The notes below the pieces were generated by a model, which made no database searches, had not been told where the DNA came from, and saw nothing but the letters and a program-made list of their open reading frames with translations. Source: JBCDCE01 sp039182515 (GTDB taxonomy: Bacteria > Pseudomonadota > Alphaproteobacteria > Rhodobacterales > Rhodobacteraceae). Taken from it: DNA of 48,851 bases. Position numbers and translations under genes: made by a program. Location of the stretch: positions 1 through 48,851 of the forward strand of contig JBCDCE010000028.1 in the NCBI GenBank assembly GCA_039182515.1. Direction: 5' to 3'. This document shows, piece by piece, positions 32,153 through 40,810 of the stretch (the stretch's first letter is position 1; each line of letters begins with the position of its first letter).

Positions 32153-33094
32153 ATGAAGAAATTCACCACAGCTTTGACAGCGGGCGTCCTGAGCCTTGCG
32201 CCTTTGGCCGCTCTTGCTGCCGACAGCAAAGACCCCATTGTCATTCCAATCCACAACTGGTCGAGCCAGATTGTTATGTCCAACGTGGTTGGCCAGATGC
32301 TGGAAATGAACGGCAACGCGGTCGAATACGTCACAACAGACAGCCAAGCGGTATATGAATCGGTGCGTCTCGGCGACGTGACCATGGAGCTGGAAGTTTG
32401 GGAAGGTGCCTTTGGTGCGTCGTTCCGGGCCGCTTTGGAAAAAGGCGGTATCGTGGATGTGGGTGACCACGACGCGGTGACCCGCGAAGACTGGTGGTAT
32501 CCCATGTGGACAAAAGAGGCCTGCCCAGGTCTGCCAGATTGGAAAGCGCTCAACGATTGCGCAGCCCTCTTCGCAACAGCGGAAACCGGCGACAAAGGCC
32601 GCTATCTTGATGGCCCAGTTGACTGGCTCAAGCACGGTCAAGAGCGTGTTGAAGCCCTGGGCATGGACTTCGTGGTTGTGAACGCGGGCTCGGCGGCTGC
32701 TCTTTGGGCGGAAATCGGTGCAGCAGAAGCAGACAAACGCCCGGTTGTTGTGTTCAACTGGACACCAAACTTCGCCGAAGCCGTCTGGCCGGGAGAGTTC
32801 GTTGAATTCCCTGCATGGGTTGATGGCTGCGACAAAGATCCTGCCGTTGGTCCAAACCCGAACGCGCTTTACGACTGCGGCAACCCAGCCACGGGTTACC
32901 TCAAGAAAGCCGCTTGGGAAGGCATGGAAGCCAAATGGCCTTCGGCCTACGCGGTGCTTGAGAAGGTAAACTTCACAAACCCACAGATCGCAGAAATGGC
33001 CAAACTGGTCGACATCGACGAGATGGAGCCAGAAGAAGCAGCTGAAGCATGGCTTGAAGAAAACGAAGCGATTTGGAAAGCTTGGCTTAACTAA
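32153..33094 (+). CDS. tmoX: TMAO ABC transporter substrate-binding protein TmoX
   Basis: A 313-residue periplasmic binding protein of the OpuAC family with a signal peptide (MKKFTTALTAGVLSLAPLAALAA). Aromatic residues that could form the cage for a quaternary or N-oxide amine are seen in HNWSS (Trp36), LEVWEG, REDWWYPMW and VFNWTPNF. The sequence as remembered is close to TmoX of Ruegeria pomeroyi, and the pathway around it processes TMAO, so TMAO is favoured over glycine betaine, choline or carnitine. It is the first gene of the operon with tmoV and tmoW and is followed by a strong hairpin, which would raise its level relative to the membrane subunits. Confidence 0.78.
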   Translation: MKKFTTALTAGVLSLAPLAALAADSKDPIVIPIHNWSSQIVMSNVVGQMLEMNGNAVEYVTTDSQAVYESVRLGDVTMELEVWEGAFGASFRAALEKGGIVDVGDHDAVTREDWWYPMWTKEACPGLPDWKALNDCAALFATAETGDKGRYLDGPVDWLKHGQERVEALGMDFVVVNAGSAAALWAEIGAAEADKRPVVVFNWTPNFAEAVWPGEFVEFPAWVDGCDKDPAVGPNPNALYDCGNPATGYLKKAAWEGMEAKWPSAYAVLEKVNFTNPQIAEMAKLVDIDEMEPEEAAEAWLEENEAIWKAWLN

Positions 33095-33119
33095 GTCATA
33101 ATCTCCAAGACGAGAAACG

Positions 33120-33147
33120 CTCCCCGTCCGGGCCACCGGGCGGGGAG
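33120..33147 (+). promoter_or_regulatory. Hairpin between tmoX and tmoV
   Basis: CTCCCCG-t-CCGG-gcca-CCGG-g-CGGGGAG is a strong stem 25 bp after the tmoX stop, followed by ATTTAA. A partial terminator or mRNA-stabilising element of the kind found after binding-protein genes. Confidence 0.65.
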
Positions 33148-33166
33148 ATTTAACTGAGAGCCCGCC

Positions 33167-34198
33167 ATGCCAGCCAATACCCCCGTTATTTCTTGCAAAA
33201 ACGTTTGGAAGCTTTTTGGGCCAAACCCGGAAGCGTTTTTGAAATCCATGCCGCAGGGGATGAGCTTTGATGAGATCCGGGGCGCGGGCTATATCGCGGG
33301 TGTGAAGGATGTCTCGATTGACGTCCATCAAGGCGAGATGTTGGTCATCATGGGCCTGTCTGGGTCCGGCAAATCCACACTCGTACGCTGCTTTTCGCGG
33401 CTTCATGACATTACAGGCGGAACAATAGAGGTCGAAGGCCAGGACATCATGTCTTTGGCGGAAAAAGACCTGATTGATCTGCGCCGCTCGAAGATGGGGA
33501 TGGTGTTCCAGTCGTTCGGGCTGCTGCCGCATCGCACCGTTTTGCAAAACGTCGCCTTTCCTTTGGAGATGCGCGGTCAGGACAAACACACAACACGCGA
33601 ACGCGCGATGGAAGTTGTGAAACTGGTTGGGCTTGAAGGGCGCGAAGACTATTTCCCCCGCGAGCTCTCTGGCGGGCAACAACAGCGCGTTGGTATCGCG
33701 CGCAGCTTGGCCATCGAGCCTGACATTTGGTTCCTGGATGAGCCCTTCAGCGCGCTCGATCCGTTGATCCGCAAAGAGATGCAGGACGAGTTTTTGCGGC
33801 TGCAACAGATGCTGAACAAAACGATTGTCTTTATCACCCATGATTTTGACGAGGCCCTGCGCTTGGCAGATCGCATTGCGATCATGAAAGACGGGGCCGT
33901 GGAGCAATGCGACACGCCCGATCAGATCGTGCTGCACCCCGCCACGGAATACGTGCGCAAGTTCACCGAAGACATCGACAAGGCGCGCGTTGTGCACGCA
34001 GGCGTGTTGGCGCAAGAAGGGGTTGCGGGCGAAGGGGCTCCGCAAGACGCCGGTGCCACCGTGCAGGACATGGCGCGTATGCTTGTGAATGACACACGCG
34101 ACATGATCCCCGTGAAACGCGGCGACGCTGTGATTGGGGCCATGGCCCGCAAGGACGCGCTGGACATCTTGCTCGGTGCGGAGAGTGCAGGGGCATGA
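33167..34198 (+). CDS. tmoV: TMAO/betaine ABC transporter ATP-binding protein TmoV
   Basis: A 343-residue ATPase of the ProV/OpuAA family. Walker A GLSGSGKST is at about residues 63-71, the Q-loop is VFQSFGLLPHRTV, the signature is LSGGQQQRVGIARSL, Walker B is IWFLDEPFSALDP, and the H-loop is FITHDFDEA. The C-terminal 80 residues resemble a single shortened CBS-like unit (VQDMARMLVNDTRDMIPVKRGDAVIGAMARKDALDIL), where ProV proteins usually carry two CBS domains. The start at 33167 follows a GAGAGCCC region. It overlaps tmoW by ATGA. Confidence 0.85.
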   Translation: MPANTPVISCKNVWKLFGPNPEAFLKSMPQGMSFDEIRGAGYIAGVKDVSIDVHQGEMLVIMGLSGSGKSTLVRCFSRLHDITGGTIEVEGQDIMSLAEKDLIDLRRSKMGMVFQSFGLLPHRTVLQNVAFPLEMRGQDKHTTRERAMEVVKLVGLEGREDYFPRELSGGQQQRVGIARSLAIEPDIWFLDEPFSALDPLIRKEMQDEFLRLQQMLNKTIVFITHDFDEALRLADRIAIMKDGAVEQCDTPDQIVLHPATEYVRKFTEDIDKARVVHAGVLAQEGVAGEGAPQDAGATVQDMARMLVNDTRDMIPVKRGDAVIGAMARKDALDILLGAESAGA

Positions 34199-36174
34199 GC
34201 GTTGAGGCCACATCCTTGCCAAGTGCTGCTCCGCGCCCTTGGAGCAATAAGCAGATCGCAACGGGTTTCTTTATAACGGCTGTTGTCATTACCCTGCTCC
34301 AGTACTTCGGGCTTTTGCCCAGTTGGTTGCACCGTTTGCCCGAAACGCTTGTGCCCAACTTTGCGGTTTGGCTCGATGCGATCTTTAATTTCGTCAAAGA
34401 CGATCTGGGCCTGCTCGCCTTCACCCGGTTTTTGACCGAAGGCCTGCAGTGGATGCTGGATTTCTCCGCCAATATTTTCTTTGGCAAACGCCGTTTTCCC
34501 AATATTGGCCCCGTGCCTTGGACCGCCATGGCGGCTTTGGCAGCGGTGATTGGCTATTACCTGGGAGGCTGGAAGCTGGCTCTTTTGGGCGGCGGGACGA
34601 TGATTTGGACGGCGCTCATTGGTCAGTGGAAGATTGCCATGCAGACCATGTCTGTCTTGGTCATTGCTGCCCCCATGGCGTTTGTGATCGGCCTGTCTCT
34701 GGGGATCGCGGCTTGGAAGTATCCTTGGGTGGATAAGGTGATCAAACCGATCCTCTCGGTGCTGCAAACCTTGCCGTTTTTCACCTACCTCTTGCCAGCT
34801 GTGATCTTCTTTAAGGTGGGCCCAACCGCAGGCGCGGTGGCGACGACGATCTACGCAATCCCGCCCATGATTCTGATGACAACTCTGGGCCTTAAGAAAG
34901 TGCCGCCAGAGGTTGTTGAGGCGGGCAAAATGAGCGGCTGTTCCAGATCGCAGATGCTCAGGCATGTCTATATTCCCTCCGCGCGGACAGAGATCTTGGT
35001 GGGCGTAAACCAGGTGATCATGCTGTGCTTGGCCATGGTGGTTCTCACCGCCTTTATCGGCATGCCGGGCCTGGGCGCAAAGCTCTTGGCGATGATGGGC
35101 AGCTTCAAGCTTGGCCGCTCCTTTGAGATCGGTGTGACGATCGTTCTCTTGGCTGTGATGCTGGACCGCATGTCGAAAGCCTGGGTTGTGAAACAACCCG
35201 AGCACTTCGAGCGCGGCACGCCTTGGTGGAAGCGCAACAGCATGCTTTTGCTGGGCATCGCGCTTTTTGCAGGCTTTACGCTGACCTCACTGGTTGTGCC
35301 CTTTTTTGCAGAAGTGGGCCGAGGGCAAGACTTCAGCCAAGGCAAAGAGCTCGACAATCTCATCAAAGGCTTTTTGAACATCGAGTGGGTGAAGGCCACA
35401 ACGGGGTTCTTGCGAGCGTTCTTAAACGTCCAGGTTCTAATCCCGTTCCGAAATTTCTTGCTGTCGATCCCGACGCCTGCCTTCATCCTTTTGGTGGTGG
35501 CCTTCGCCTTTGCATTGGCGGGGCGCCGTGAGGCGATTTATGCGGCCATATTCTTCTCGCTTGTGGCCCTGTCTGGATGGTGGGACCGGGCGATTATCAC
35601 GCTTTATTCGGTCATCTCAGCTGTCAGCCTGGCGGCGCTTTTTGGTCTGCCCATCGGCATTCTCGCGTCGCGCTCAAAGAAGTGGTCAGAGCGGGTTTTG
35701 CTGGTCTGTGATACGGCCCAGACCTTCCCGAGCTTTGTCTATCTTATCCCGGCCATTATGCTCTTTGGCATCACCGATATCGCTGTGATCTTCTCGATCC
35801 TGATTTTCGCTATGGTGCCGCTAACGCGCTACACCATCGAAGGTCTGCGCACGGTGCCAGGAGAAATGACGGAAGCTGCGGATATGGCGGGGGCCACGCG
35901 CTTGCAAAAGCTGTGGAGCGTGCAATTGCCTCTTGCTCTGCCGACCATGGCCGTTGGCTTCAACCAAGCCATCATGTTTGCCTTCTTCATGGTGATTATC
36001 GCGGCCTTTATTGGCACGCAGGATCTGGGTCAAGAATTGCAGCGCACGCTGGCGGGCACGGATCTGGGTAAGAACTTCGTCCTGGGGATCTGTGTGTCCT
36101 TGATGGCTTTGACCTTTGATCTCACGATCATGAAGTGGGCGGCCGACAAAAAACGGATGTTAGGTCTGGACTAA
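34195..36174 (+). CDS. tmoW: TMAO/betaine ABC transporter permease TmoW (double permease)
   Basis: A 659-residue inner-membrane protein with two ProW-like permease domains fused in tandem. The first EAA-type loop is near residues 240-260 (EVVEAGKMSGCSRSQMLRHVYIPSARTEILVGV) and the second near 555-580 (EMTEAADMAGATRLQKLWSVQLPLALPTMAVGF). About twelve or more hydrophobic helices are seen. The fusion means one polypeptide may supply both halves of the channel. It is the last gene of the tmoXVW operon. Downstream lies repeat copy D. Confidence 0.85.
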   Translation: MSVEATSLPSAAPRPWSNKQIATGFFITAVVITLLQYFGLLPSWLHRLPETLVPNFAVWLDAIFNFVKDDLGLLAFTRFLTEGLQWMLDFSANIFFGKRRFPNIGPVPWTAMAALAAVIGYYLGGWKLALLGGGTMIWTALIGQWKIAMQTMSVLVIAAPMAFVIGLSLGIAAWKYPWVDKVIKPILSVLQTLPFFTYLLPAVIFFKVGPTAGAVATTIYAIPPMILMTTLGLKKVPPEVVEAGKMSGCSRSQMLRHVYIPSARTEILVGVNQVIMLCLAMVVLTAFIGMPGLGAKLLAMMGSFKLGRSFEIGVTIVLLAVMLDRMSKAWVVKQPEHFERGTPWWKRNSMLLLGIALFAGFTLTSLVVPFFAEVGRGQDFSQGKELDNLIKGFLNIEWVKATTGFLRAFLNVQVLIPFRNFLLSIPTPAFILLVVAFAFALAGRREAIYAAIFFSLVALSGWWDRAIITLYSVISAVSLAALFGLPIGILASRSKKWSERVLLVCDTAQTFPSFVYLIPAIMLFGITDIAVIFSILIFAMVPLTRYTIEGLRTVPGEMTEAADMAGATRLQKLWSVQLPLALPTMAVGFNQAIMFAFFMVIIAAFIGTQDLGQELQRTLAGTDLGKNFVLGICVSLMALTFDLTIMKWAADKKRMLGLD

Positions 36175-36203
36175 GGCGTGAGTGGCAGGGCTTTAGGGCC
36201 TCC

Positions 36204-36371
36204 GAGCATAATCAATTTCGTGTGCAACGAATTTTCTAGAAGTGAAGACCTGCGCCTGACCGCGGGCGTCGGGCTGAAAGCCCCCGCCCAGGGGGGGCGG
36301 TCGGGGGCAGGTCGGCTTCGCCTCCTGAGAATGGTTGCTGAGTGGGGCGCTTCAGGTTTTTGAGACGGCGC
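36204..36371 (-). repeat. Dispersed structured repeat, copy D (inverted)
   Basis: Fourth copy, in opposite orientation to the other three. Read on the minus strand it starts GCGCCGTCTCAAAAACC, has the same AGGAGGCGAAGCCGACC core, a G/C-rich hairpin, GCCCGACGCCCGCGGTC and GCAGGTCTTC. It lies between the convergent tmoW and PHP genes. Confidence 0.85.
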
Positions 36372-36377
36372 TCTTGA

Positions 36378-37298
36378 CTACATCCAGATGGGATTTGTCC
36401 AAGCGCGTTTGCCACTGGCATCCACCACAGTGAGCCGCCGCCAAGGGCTGTTTGCAACGCGCCGTAAGGGCAGGGTGACTTCTGCGAGGCCAGATCCATG
36501 CACCACAGCCGCGGCAGATCCTTTGCCCTGCGCAATCACGGACGCGGCAGGGGAGCAAGACACGGTCACGGATGTCTCTTTCCAGACCACGTTGTGGATT
36601 TTTGGCCCTGTTGATGCGTAGCTGTGCCCTGCCTTGAGCGCCTCAAGCAGCGCCTTTGGCGTGTTGGTTTCCGCTTTCACCATCGTCCAGCCGCCGAAGT
36701 GATCGGGCTCTGTAAAATGCGCATCATCTGTTGCGCAGATGTTGAGCTTGCGGCCTTCTTCCAAAAGGCGATCAAGATGCCAAAAGCCTTCTGCTCGGTC
36801 CGCGCCCACTTGGCAGCCATGGTTATACACCTCAATTGCATGGGCGGCGGTGATGCTGCGCGCATCTGCAAGGCTTAGCCCACCCCACTCAGGGTGCGCT
36901 ACGGCGACGTAAGCGCCAGCGTCGCGGGCGCGCTGGGCAATCTCGGGGCCTGTTTCTTGGCCTTCAACAGGCGCAAAGGACGGCGCGTTTGGGCGCGCGA
37001 AGTCGAGCGGCAGGCCCACAGCTAGGATATGCCAAAGCTCGCCATTCTCCATTGCGCCTGAGTGCAACTCGGCGCCCAAAAGCGTTGTGAAATGCTCGGT
37101 GCTAAACCTCTTGGTGTCGATGATGGGATAGTCGAACTGGCCGATGAAGTGATCGGTGAGGGCCATGAAATCATAGCCCTCCTCGCGGTAGCGCTTGCAA
37201 ACCTCCTGCGGGTCCAAAACGCCGTCAGAGCGGTTGGAATGGGTGTGCAGGTTGCCGCGCCAAAACCGCCCCGGTGCTGCAAATGTGGGATCTTGCAT
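36378..37298 (-). CDS. PHP-domain metal-dependent phosphoesterase-like protein
   Basis: A 306-residue cytosolic protein with the PHP fold. Metal-ligand motifs: HTHSNRSDG (residues about 18-26), ALTDH, GAELHSG, VAHPEWGG, YNHG and ATDDAH. The last 60 residues form a small beta-type domain (HNVVWKETSVTVSCSPAASVIA...). Members act on phosphate esters or nucleotides, but this subgroup with a C-terminal domain has no known substrate. The ATG at 37298 follows GAGGAG at 6 bases spacing. It might be the last gene after the GntR-MATE pair (117-bp gap) or be independent. The gap 37299-37415 holds nothing I can name. Confidence 0.8.
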   Translation of the reverse strand: MQDPTFAAPGRFWRGNLHTHSNRSDGVLDPQEVCKRYREEGYDFMALTDHFIGQFDYPIIDTKRFSTEHFTTLLGAELHSGAMENGELWHILAVGLPLDFARPNAPSFAPVEGQETGPEIAQRARDAGAYVAVAHPEWGGLSLADARSITAAHAIEVYNHGCQVGADRAEGFWHLDRLLEEGRKLNICATDDAHFTEPDHFGGWTMVKAETNTPKALLEALKAGHSYASTGPKIHNVVWKETSVTVSCSPAASVIAQGKGSAAAVVHGSGLAEVTLPLRRVANSPWRRLTVVDASGKRAWTNPIWM

Positions 37299-37415
37299 GA
37301 TCACTCCTCAGGTCAAAAGGCTTGGGGGTCTTTCTGCGATGACCCCTATGGCCTTTGGTAGCTGGGATCGCTGCGCATTTCTACACGATGCACTCGAAGA
37401 GCAGTTTTCTAGGTT

Positions 37416-38816
37416 TCACGTAGTGACATCTGCGCGTTTCCAATCCCCACGCCACAAGCGCGTGTGAAAGGGTAAAAACTTGACAGCTTCTTCGGCCAGC
37501 AAAATGCCCAAGATCCAAAGCGCGCCAAGTTCAAAATAGAGGATCGCGATGGCCGTGGCTGGCACGCGAAAGGCCCATTGGGACCAAATGAAGATATGCA
37601 TCACGTAGATCGTGTCGCCGCTGGCGCGCAGGGTGTTGCCACAGATTGCGTTGGTGGCGCGTGGAAATTGGACGAGGATCAAAATCGGCAAAAAGCTCAC
37701 TAAGATGGCGCGGGTCTCAGGCGCAAGATCGGGGTAAATGGTGTCCACAAGGCTCGTCATGATCACAAAGGTCAGGGCCACGAAAGCTGCGGCCACGAAA
37801 GCGCCGCGCCAGGCTGCGCTGAGGAATCGGTCGAGCACGGGCTCGGAAGTTTCTTTGCCCAACAACTGAGCCACTAAGATGCCTGTGGCTTGGGTCCATT
37901 GCATGCTGAGCTGTCCTGCCACCATGTTCCACGGCGTGATCAGCGCCAGGGCGGCGAAGGAAAAGAGATCCATACGGGCATAGAGCAGCACGCACAGATG
38001 GCTCGCAAAATTCGCGCTCACGAAGGTCGCGACGATGGGGAGGGAGAAGCCGATGTGACGACGCAGCGTTTTGAGGAATGTTGTTTGGCGCCAGCCTTTC
38101 ACCCGTGCCAAGGCCGCGTCCTTGCGCAGCAGATGAAGGGCAAAGAAGGCCACTTGCACCAAGACGGCCAAAGCACTGCCCATCGCAGCACCTGCCACGC
38201 CGTAAGCTGGCAAGCCCCAAAGCCCGTGGATTAAAGCCATGCTGGCCCCCACATTGATGGGGACGGAGAGGCAATAGCCATAAAACGGCACACGTGTGCG
38301 CCCGCAGCCATTGAAGAAACTTGAGAGCACCTGTCCCATGCTTTCGCCCAAGATCACCAGGGCAAAGACGCTGAGATAGGCCCAAGCTTGAGCGGCGATT
38401 TCGGGGCTTGTGGCCATGGCCCTGACGAGGCTTTGGGCGCCGGAGAAAATCGCTGCAACGCCAAGGGTCCCGATCAAGAAGCTGATCGCGAGGCCCGAGG
38501 CGAGGGTGGATTTGAGAAATACCTTGTCGCCTGTGCCAAAGGCCTGAGCCGTGCGGATCTGCATAGCGTGCGAAAAGGCGAAGATCACACCTAAGATCAT
38601 GCCGCCGAGGGCTGCTGCAAATCCCATGGCCGCCACGGAGGTTTCGCCCAGTGAGGAGACCAGCCAGCCATCAATCACCACGGTGCCGTGCAAAAAGATG
38701 GCCTTGAGCGTCATGGGCCAGGCGAGTGCTGCGACGTTGCCCGCGCCAGGGGCCGGCTCTGGATCTGGCGGTGCGGCCGAAAGATCGGAGGGAGGATCGA
38801 AAAGAGGCGCGCTCAT
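37416..38816 (-). CDS. MATE family efflux transporter
   Basis: A 466-residue inner-membrane protein of the multidrug and toxic compound extrusion family with about twelve hydrophobic helices in two halves. Indicative stretches are LAWPMTLKAIFLHGTVVIDGWLVSSLGETSVAAMGFA in the first half and FSAALALITPWNMVAGQLSMQWTQATGILVAQLLGKE-like residues in the second. A Pro-rich acidic N-terminal tail (about 30 residues) precedes helix one. The ATG at 38816 (AAGG upstream) is preferred to the frame start at 38861. It lies 63 bp after the GntR gene on the same strand and probably shares its promoter. Substrate unknown. Confidence 0.83.
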   Translation of the reverse strand: MSAPLFDPPSDLSAAPPDPEPAPGAGNVAALAWPMTLKAIFLHGTVVIDGWLVSSLGETSVAAMGFAAALGGMILGVIFAFSHAMQIRTAQAFGTGDKVFLKSTLASGLAISFLIGTLGVAAIFSGAQSLVRAMATSPEIAAQAWAYLSVFALVILGESMGQVLSSFFNGCGRTRVPFYGYCLSVPINVGASMALIHGLWGLPAYGVAGAAMGSALAVLVQVAFFALHLLRKDAALARVKGWRQTTFLKTLRRHIGFSLPIVATFVSANFASHLCVLLYARMDLFSFAALALITPWNMVAGQLSMQWTQATGILVAQLLGKETSEPVLDRFLSAAWRGAFVAAAFVALTFVIMTSLVDTIYPDLAPETRAILVSFLPILILVQFPRATNAICGNTLRASGDTIYVMHIFIWSQWAFRVPATAIAILYFELGALWILGILLAEEAVKFLPFHTRLWRGDWKRADVTT

Positions 38817-38879
38817 AAGACCTTGCTGTTTCAATTCAGGTGAGCGCGGCCGAGCCTTCAAATCCGGGCTAAAGCGCGG

Positions 38880-39572
38880 TCACAGGTCCGTCGGCTCGAA
38901 GTAATTGGCGTTTATGGCCGTGATGCGCTCAATGGTTTGGTCGAGCCGGGACAGGTGGGTCACGCTGGCATCAATCGCAGTTTCAGCGTCGTGAGATTTG
39001 ATGGCTTCGGCGATGATCCGGTGATCTTCGGCCAGAAGCGGCAAACGTTGTTCTTTCTCGCGCCCTAAGATGCAGAGCCGATCTATTTTGGCCTTTTCGT
39101 GCTGGATCACCTCAAAAGCGTAGTCTGCTTTCGCGATGCTGCAGATGGTCTTGTGGAAGTCAAAATCAAGTTTTCCGAAGGTCGCGACATCGCCGCTTTC
39201 AACAGCCGCGCCTTGCAAAAGAAGGGCTGCGTCAAGCTGGGCGGCGCCGGTTGCATCGCAGTTTTGGGCCGCGCGCAAAACAACTTCCTTTTCAACGGAG
39301 GCGCGCACAAAGCGGGCCTTTTCGATCTGACGCATGGAAAAGCGACGCACTTCGGTGGCGCGTTGAGGTCTGATGAGAAGGAGGTCGAGGTTGGCCAGCC
39401 TGCTAAAGGCGTCCCGCACAGGCTGACGCGACACGCCAAACAGCGCTGCAATTTCTGCCTCTGAGATCCGGTCACCAGGCTTGAGCTCTAGTTTCACGAT
39501 CTTTTTGTGCAAGTGGTCAAAGATGTCATCGACGCTTGTGCGCCGATCGCCAGCAAGGGTCACTTGGGCCAT
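38880..39572 (-). CDS. GntR-family regulator, FCD (FadR-like) subgroup
   Basis: A 230-residue repressor-type regulator. The winged helix-turn-helix is at residues about 12-78 (IFDHLHKKIVKLELKPGDRISEAEIAALFGVSRQPVRDAFSRL). The FCD sensor domain (about 95-215) shows its metal residues in LDFDFHKTI, EDHRIIAEAI and VTHLSRL. It lies directly upstream of and divergent from the alginate operon, with two tandem palindromes between them, so it most likely represses that operon and itself, with release by an unsaturated uronate or KDG. The start has AGGAG at 7 bases. Confidence 0.88.
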   Translation of the reverse strand: MAQVTLAGDRRTSVDDIFDHLHKKIVKLELKPGDRISEAEIAALFGVSRQPVRDAFSRLANLDLLLIRPQRATEVRRFSMRQIEKARFVRASVEKEVVLRAAQNCDATGAAQLDAALLLQGAAVESGDVATFGKLDFDFHKTICSIAKADYAFEVIQHEKAKIDRLCILGREKEQRLPLLAEDHRIIAEAIKSHDAETAIDASVTHLSRLDQTIERITAINANYFEPTDL

Positions 39573-39634
39573 GGGGAGCTCCTTCTACGAGCCATTTCCC
39601 ATGAGGGGTAACACAGAAAATATCAACTTGCCAG

Positions 39635-39648
39635 ACTAGTATTCTAGT
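39635..39648. promoter_or_regulatory. GntR operator-like palindrome, site 1
   Basis: ACTAGTATTCTAGT, an imperfect palindrome (one mismatch) in the divergent gntR/algS region. It lies 20 bp, two helical turns, from site 2. Confidence 0.7.
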
Positions 39649-39654
39649 TTTTTG

Positions 39655-39668
39655 ACTAGTATACTAGT
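39655..39668. promoter_or_regulatory. GntR operator-like palindrome, site 2
   Basis: ACTAGTATACTAGT, a perfect 14-bp palindrome 62 bp before algS. The size and symmetry fit FadR-type dimer sites. Confidence 0.75.
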
Positions 39669-39729
39669 AGCCAGTAGGCGATTCGAGCTCGGCAAACGAG
39701 CCCGCCTTTTGCGCCAATGGGAGGGTGCC

Positions 39730-40806
39730 ATGTCTGGTGTAAACTTGAGCGGGCTTGTGAAGGCTTATGGCGATTTGCAAGTTGTGCATGGAATCGATCT
39801 CTCCGTCGCTGAAGAAGAATTTGTGGTGCTTGTTGGCCCTTCGGGCTGCGGTAAATCCACGACCTTGCGTATGATTGCGGGGCTTGAGGAAATCACCGCT
39901 GGAGATCTCACAATCGACGGGCGCCGCATGAACCGCGTTGCGCCCAAAGATCGCGATGTGGCGATGGTGTTTCAAAACTACGCGCTCTATCCGCATTTGA
40001 ACGTGGCTGATAACATGGCCTTTGGCCTGCGGATCCGCAAAATGCCGCGCGCTGAGATTAAAGCGACGATCTCAGAAGTGGCCGAGATTTTAGGTCTCAC
40101 AGACTATCTCGACAGGCGACCTTCTGACTTGTCAGGTGGACAGCGCCAGCGCGTCGCCATGGGGCGTGCAATTGTGCGTCATCCCAAAGTTTTTCTCTTT
40201 GACGAGCCTTTGTCGAACCTCGATGCGAAGCTGCGCACGCAGATGCGGGCTGAGATCAAGCGGTTGCACAATCGGCTTGGCGTCACCTCGATATACGTGA
40301 CCCACGATCAGGTTGAGGCCATGACGCTGGCGGACCGGATCGTTGTGATGAACGACGGGGCTATAGAGCAAGTGGGCACGCCCATGGAGCTCTTTAACAA
40401 TCCGGCCAATACCTTTGTGGCTGGTTTTTTGGGCTCTCCGCCGATGAACCAGATGAAAGGTACGCTCACGGAAACGGGCGCGCGCGTTGGCGATACGGAG
40501 ATCAAGCTTCATGGCGCCATCAACGGCCATCAGGGCCGGGATGTGATTGTGGGCATTCGCCCAGAGCATGTCACGCTCGCGCCAGGGGGCGACACCTCCG
40601 CATTGCCCATTGCGCTAGATCTTGTGGAGCCTTTGGGGTCTGAGGCGCTTTTGCACGCACGCTACGGCGACGACAGCTTGGTGTTCAAAGCCGATACCCA
40701 TGGCGACATTGGGCATCTATCGGGCGTAGGCGAGGTGCATGTGCCCTCTGAGCTCGTGAAAATCTTTGATGCGGCCACGGGCCGTGCATTGCGCTTGGAC
40801 GCCTAA
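39730..40806 (+). CDS. algS: Alginate-oligosaccharide ABC transporter ATPase, AlgS-like
   Basis: A 358-residue MalK-type ATPase. Walker A GPSGCGKST is at about residues 37-45, Q-loop VFQNYALYPH, signature LSGGQRQRVAMGRAI, Walker B VFLFDEPLSNLDA, H-loop YVTHDQVEAM; the C-terminal 120 residues form the TOBE/regulatory domain. Length and operon order (S, M1, M2, Q) match the Sphingomonas alginate importer (AlgS about 363 residues). The ATG at 39730 has GGGAGGG upstream. It is the first gene of the operon, with the GntR operators just before it. Confidence 0.78.
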   Translation: MSGVNLSGLVKAYGDLQVVHGIDLSVAEEEFVVLVGPSGCGKSTTLRMIAGLEEITAGDLTIDGRRMNRVAPKDRDVAMVFQNYALYPHLNVADNMAFGLRIRKMPRAEIKATISEVAEILGLTDYLDRRPSDLSGGQRQRVAMGRAIVRHPKVFLFDEPLSNLDAKLRTQMRAEIKRLHNRLGVTSIYVTHDQVEAMTLADRIVVMNDGAIEQVGTPMELFNNPANTFVAGFLGSPPMNQMKGTLTETGARVGDTEIKLHGAINGHQGRDVIVGIRPEHVTLAPGGDTSALPIALDLVEPLGSEALLHARYGDDSLVFKADTHGDIGHLSGVGEVHVPSELVKIFDAATGRALRLDA

Positions 40807-40810
40807 CGCG

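Noticed and set aside
32090..34261. 723-codon open frame on the minus strand across tmoX and tmoV
   Set aside because: It is antisense to two well-supported genes with signal peptide and ABC motifs, and its translation is low-complexity His/Arg-rich. A shadow frame typical of high-GC DNA.
32153..36174. Plain glycine betaine/proline transporter (ProXVW)
   Set aside because: Possible by family, but the dense TMAO pathway around it and close resemblance to remembered TmoX make TMAO the better call; confidence is kept below 0.9.
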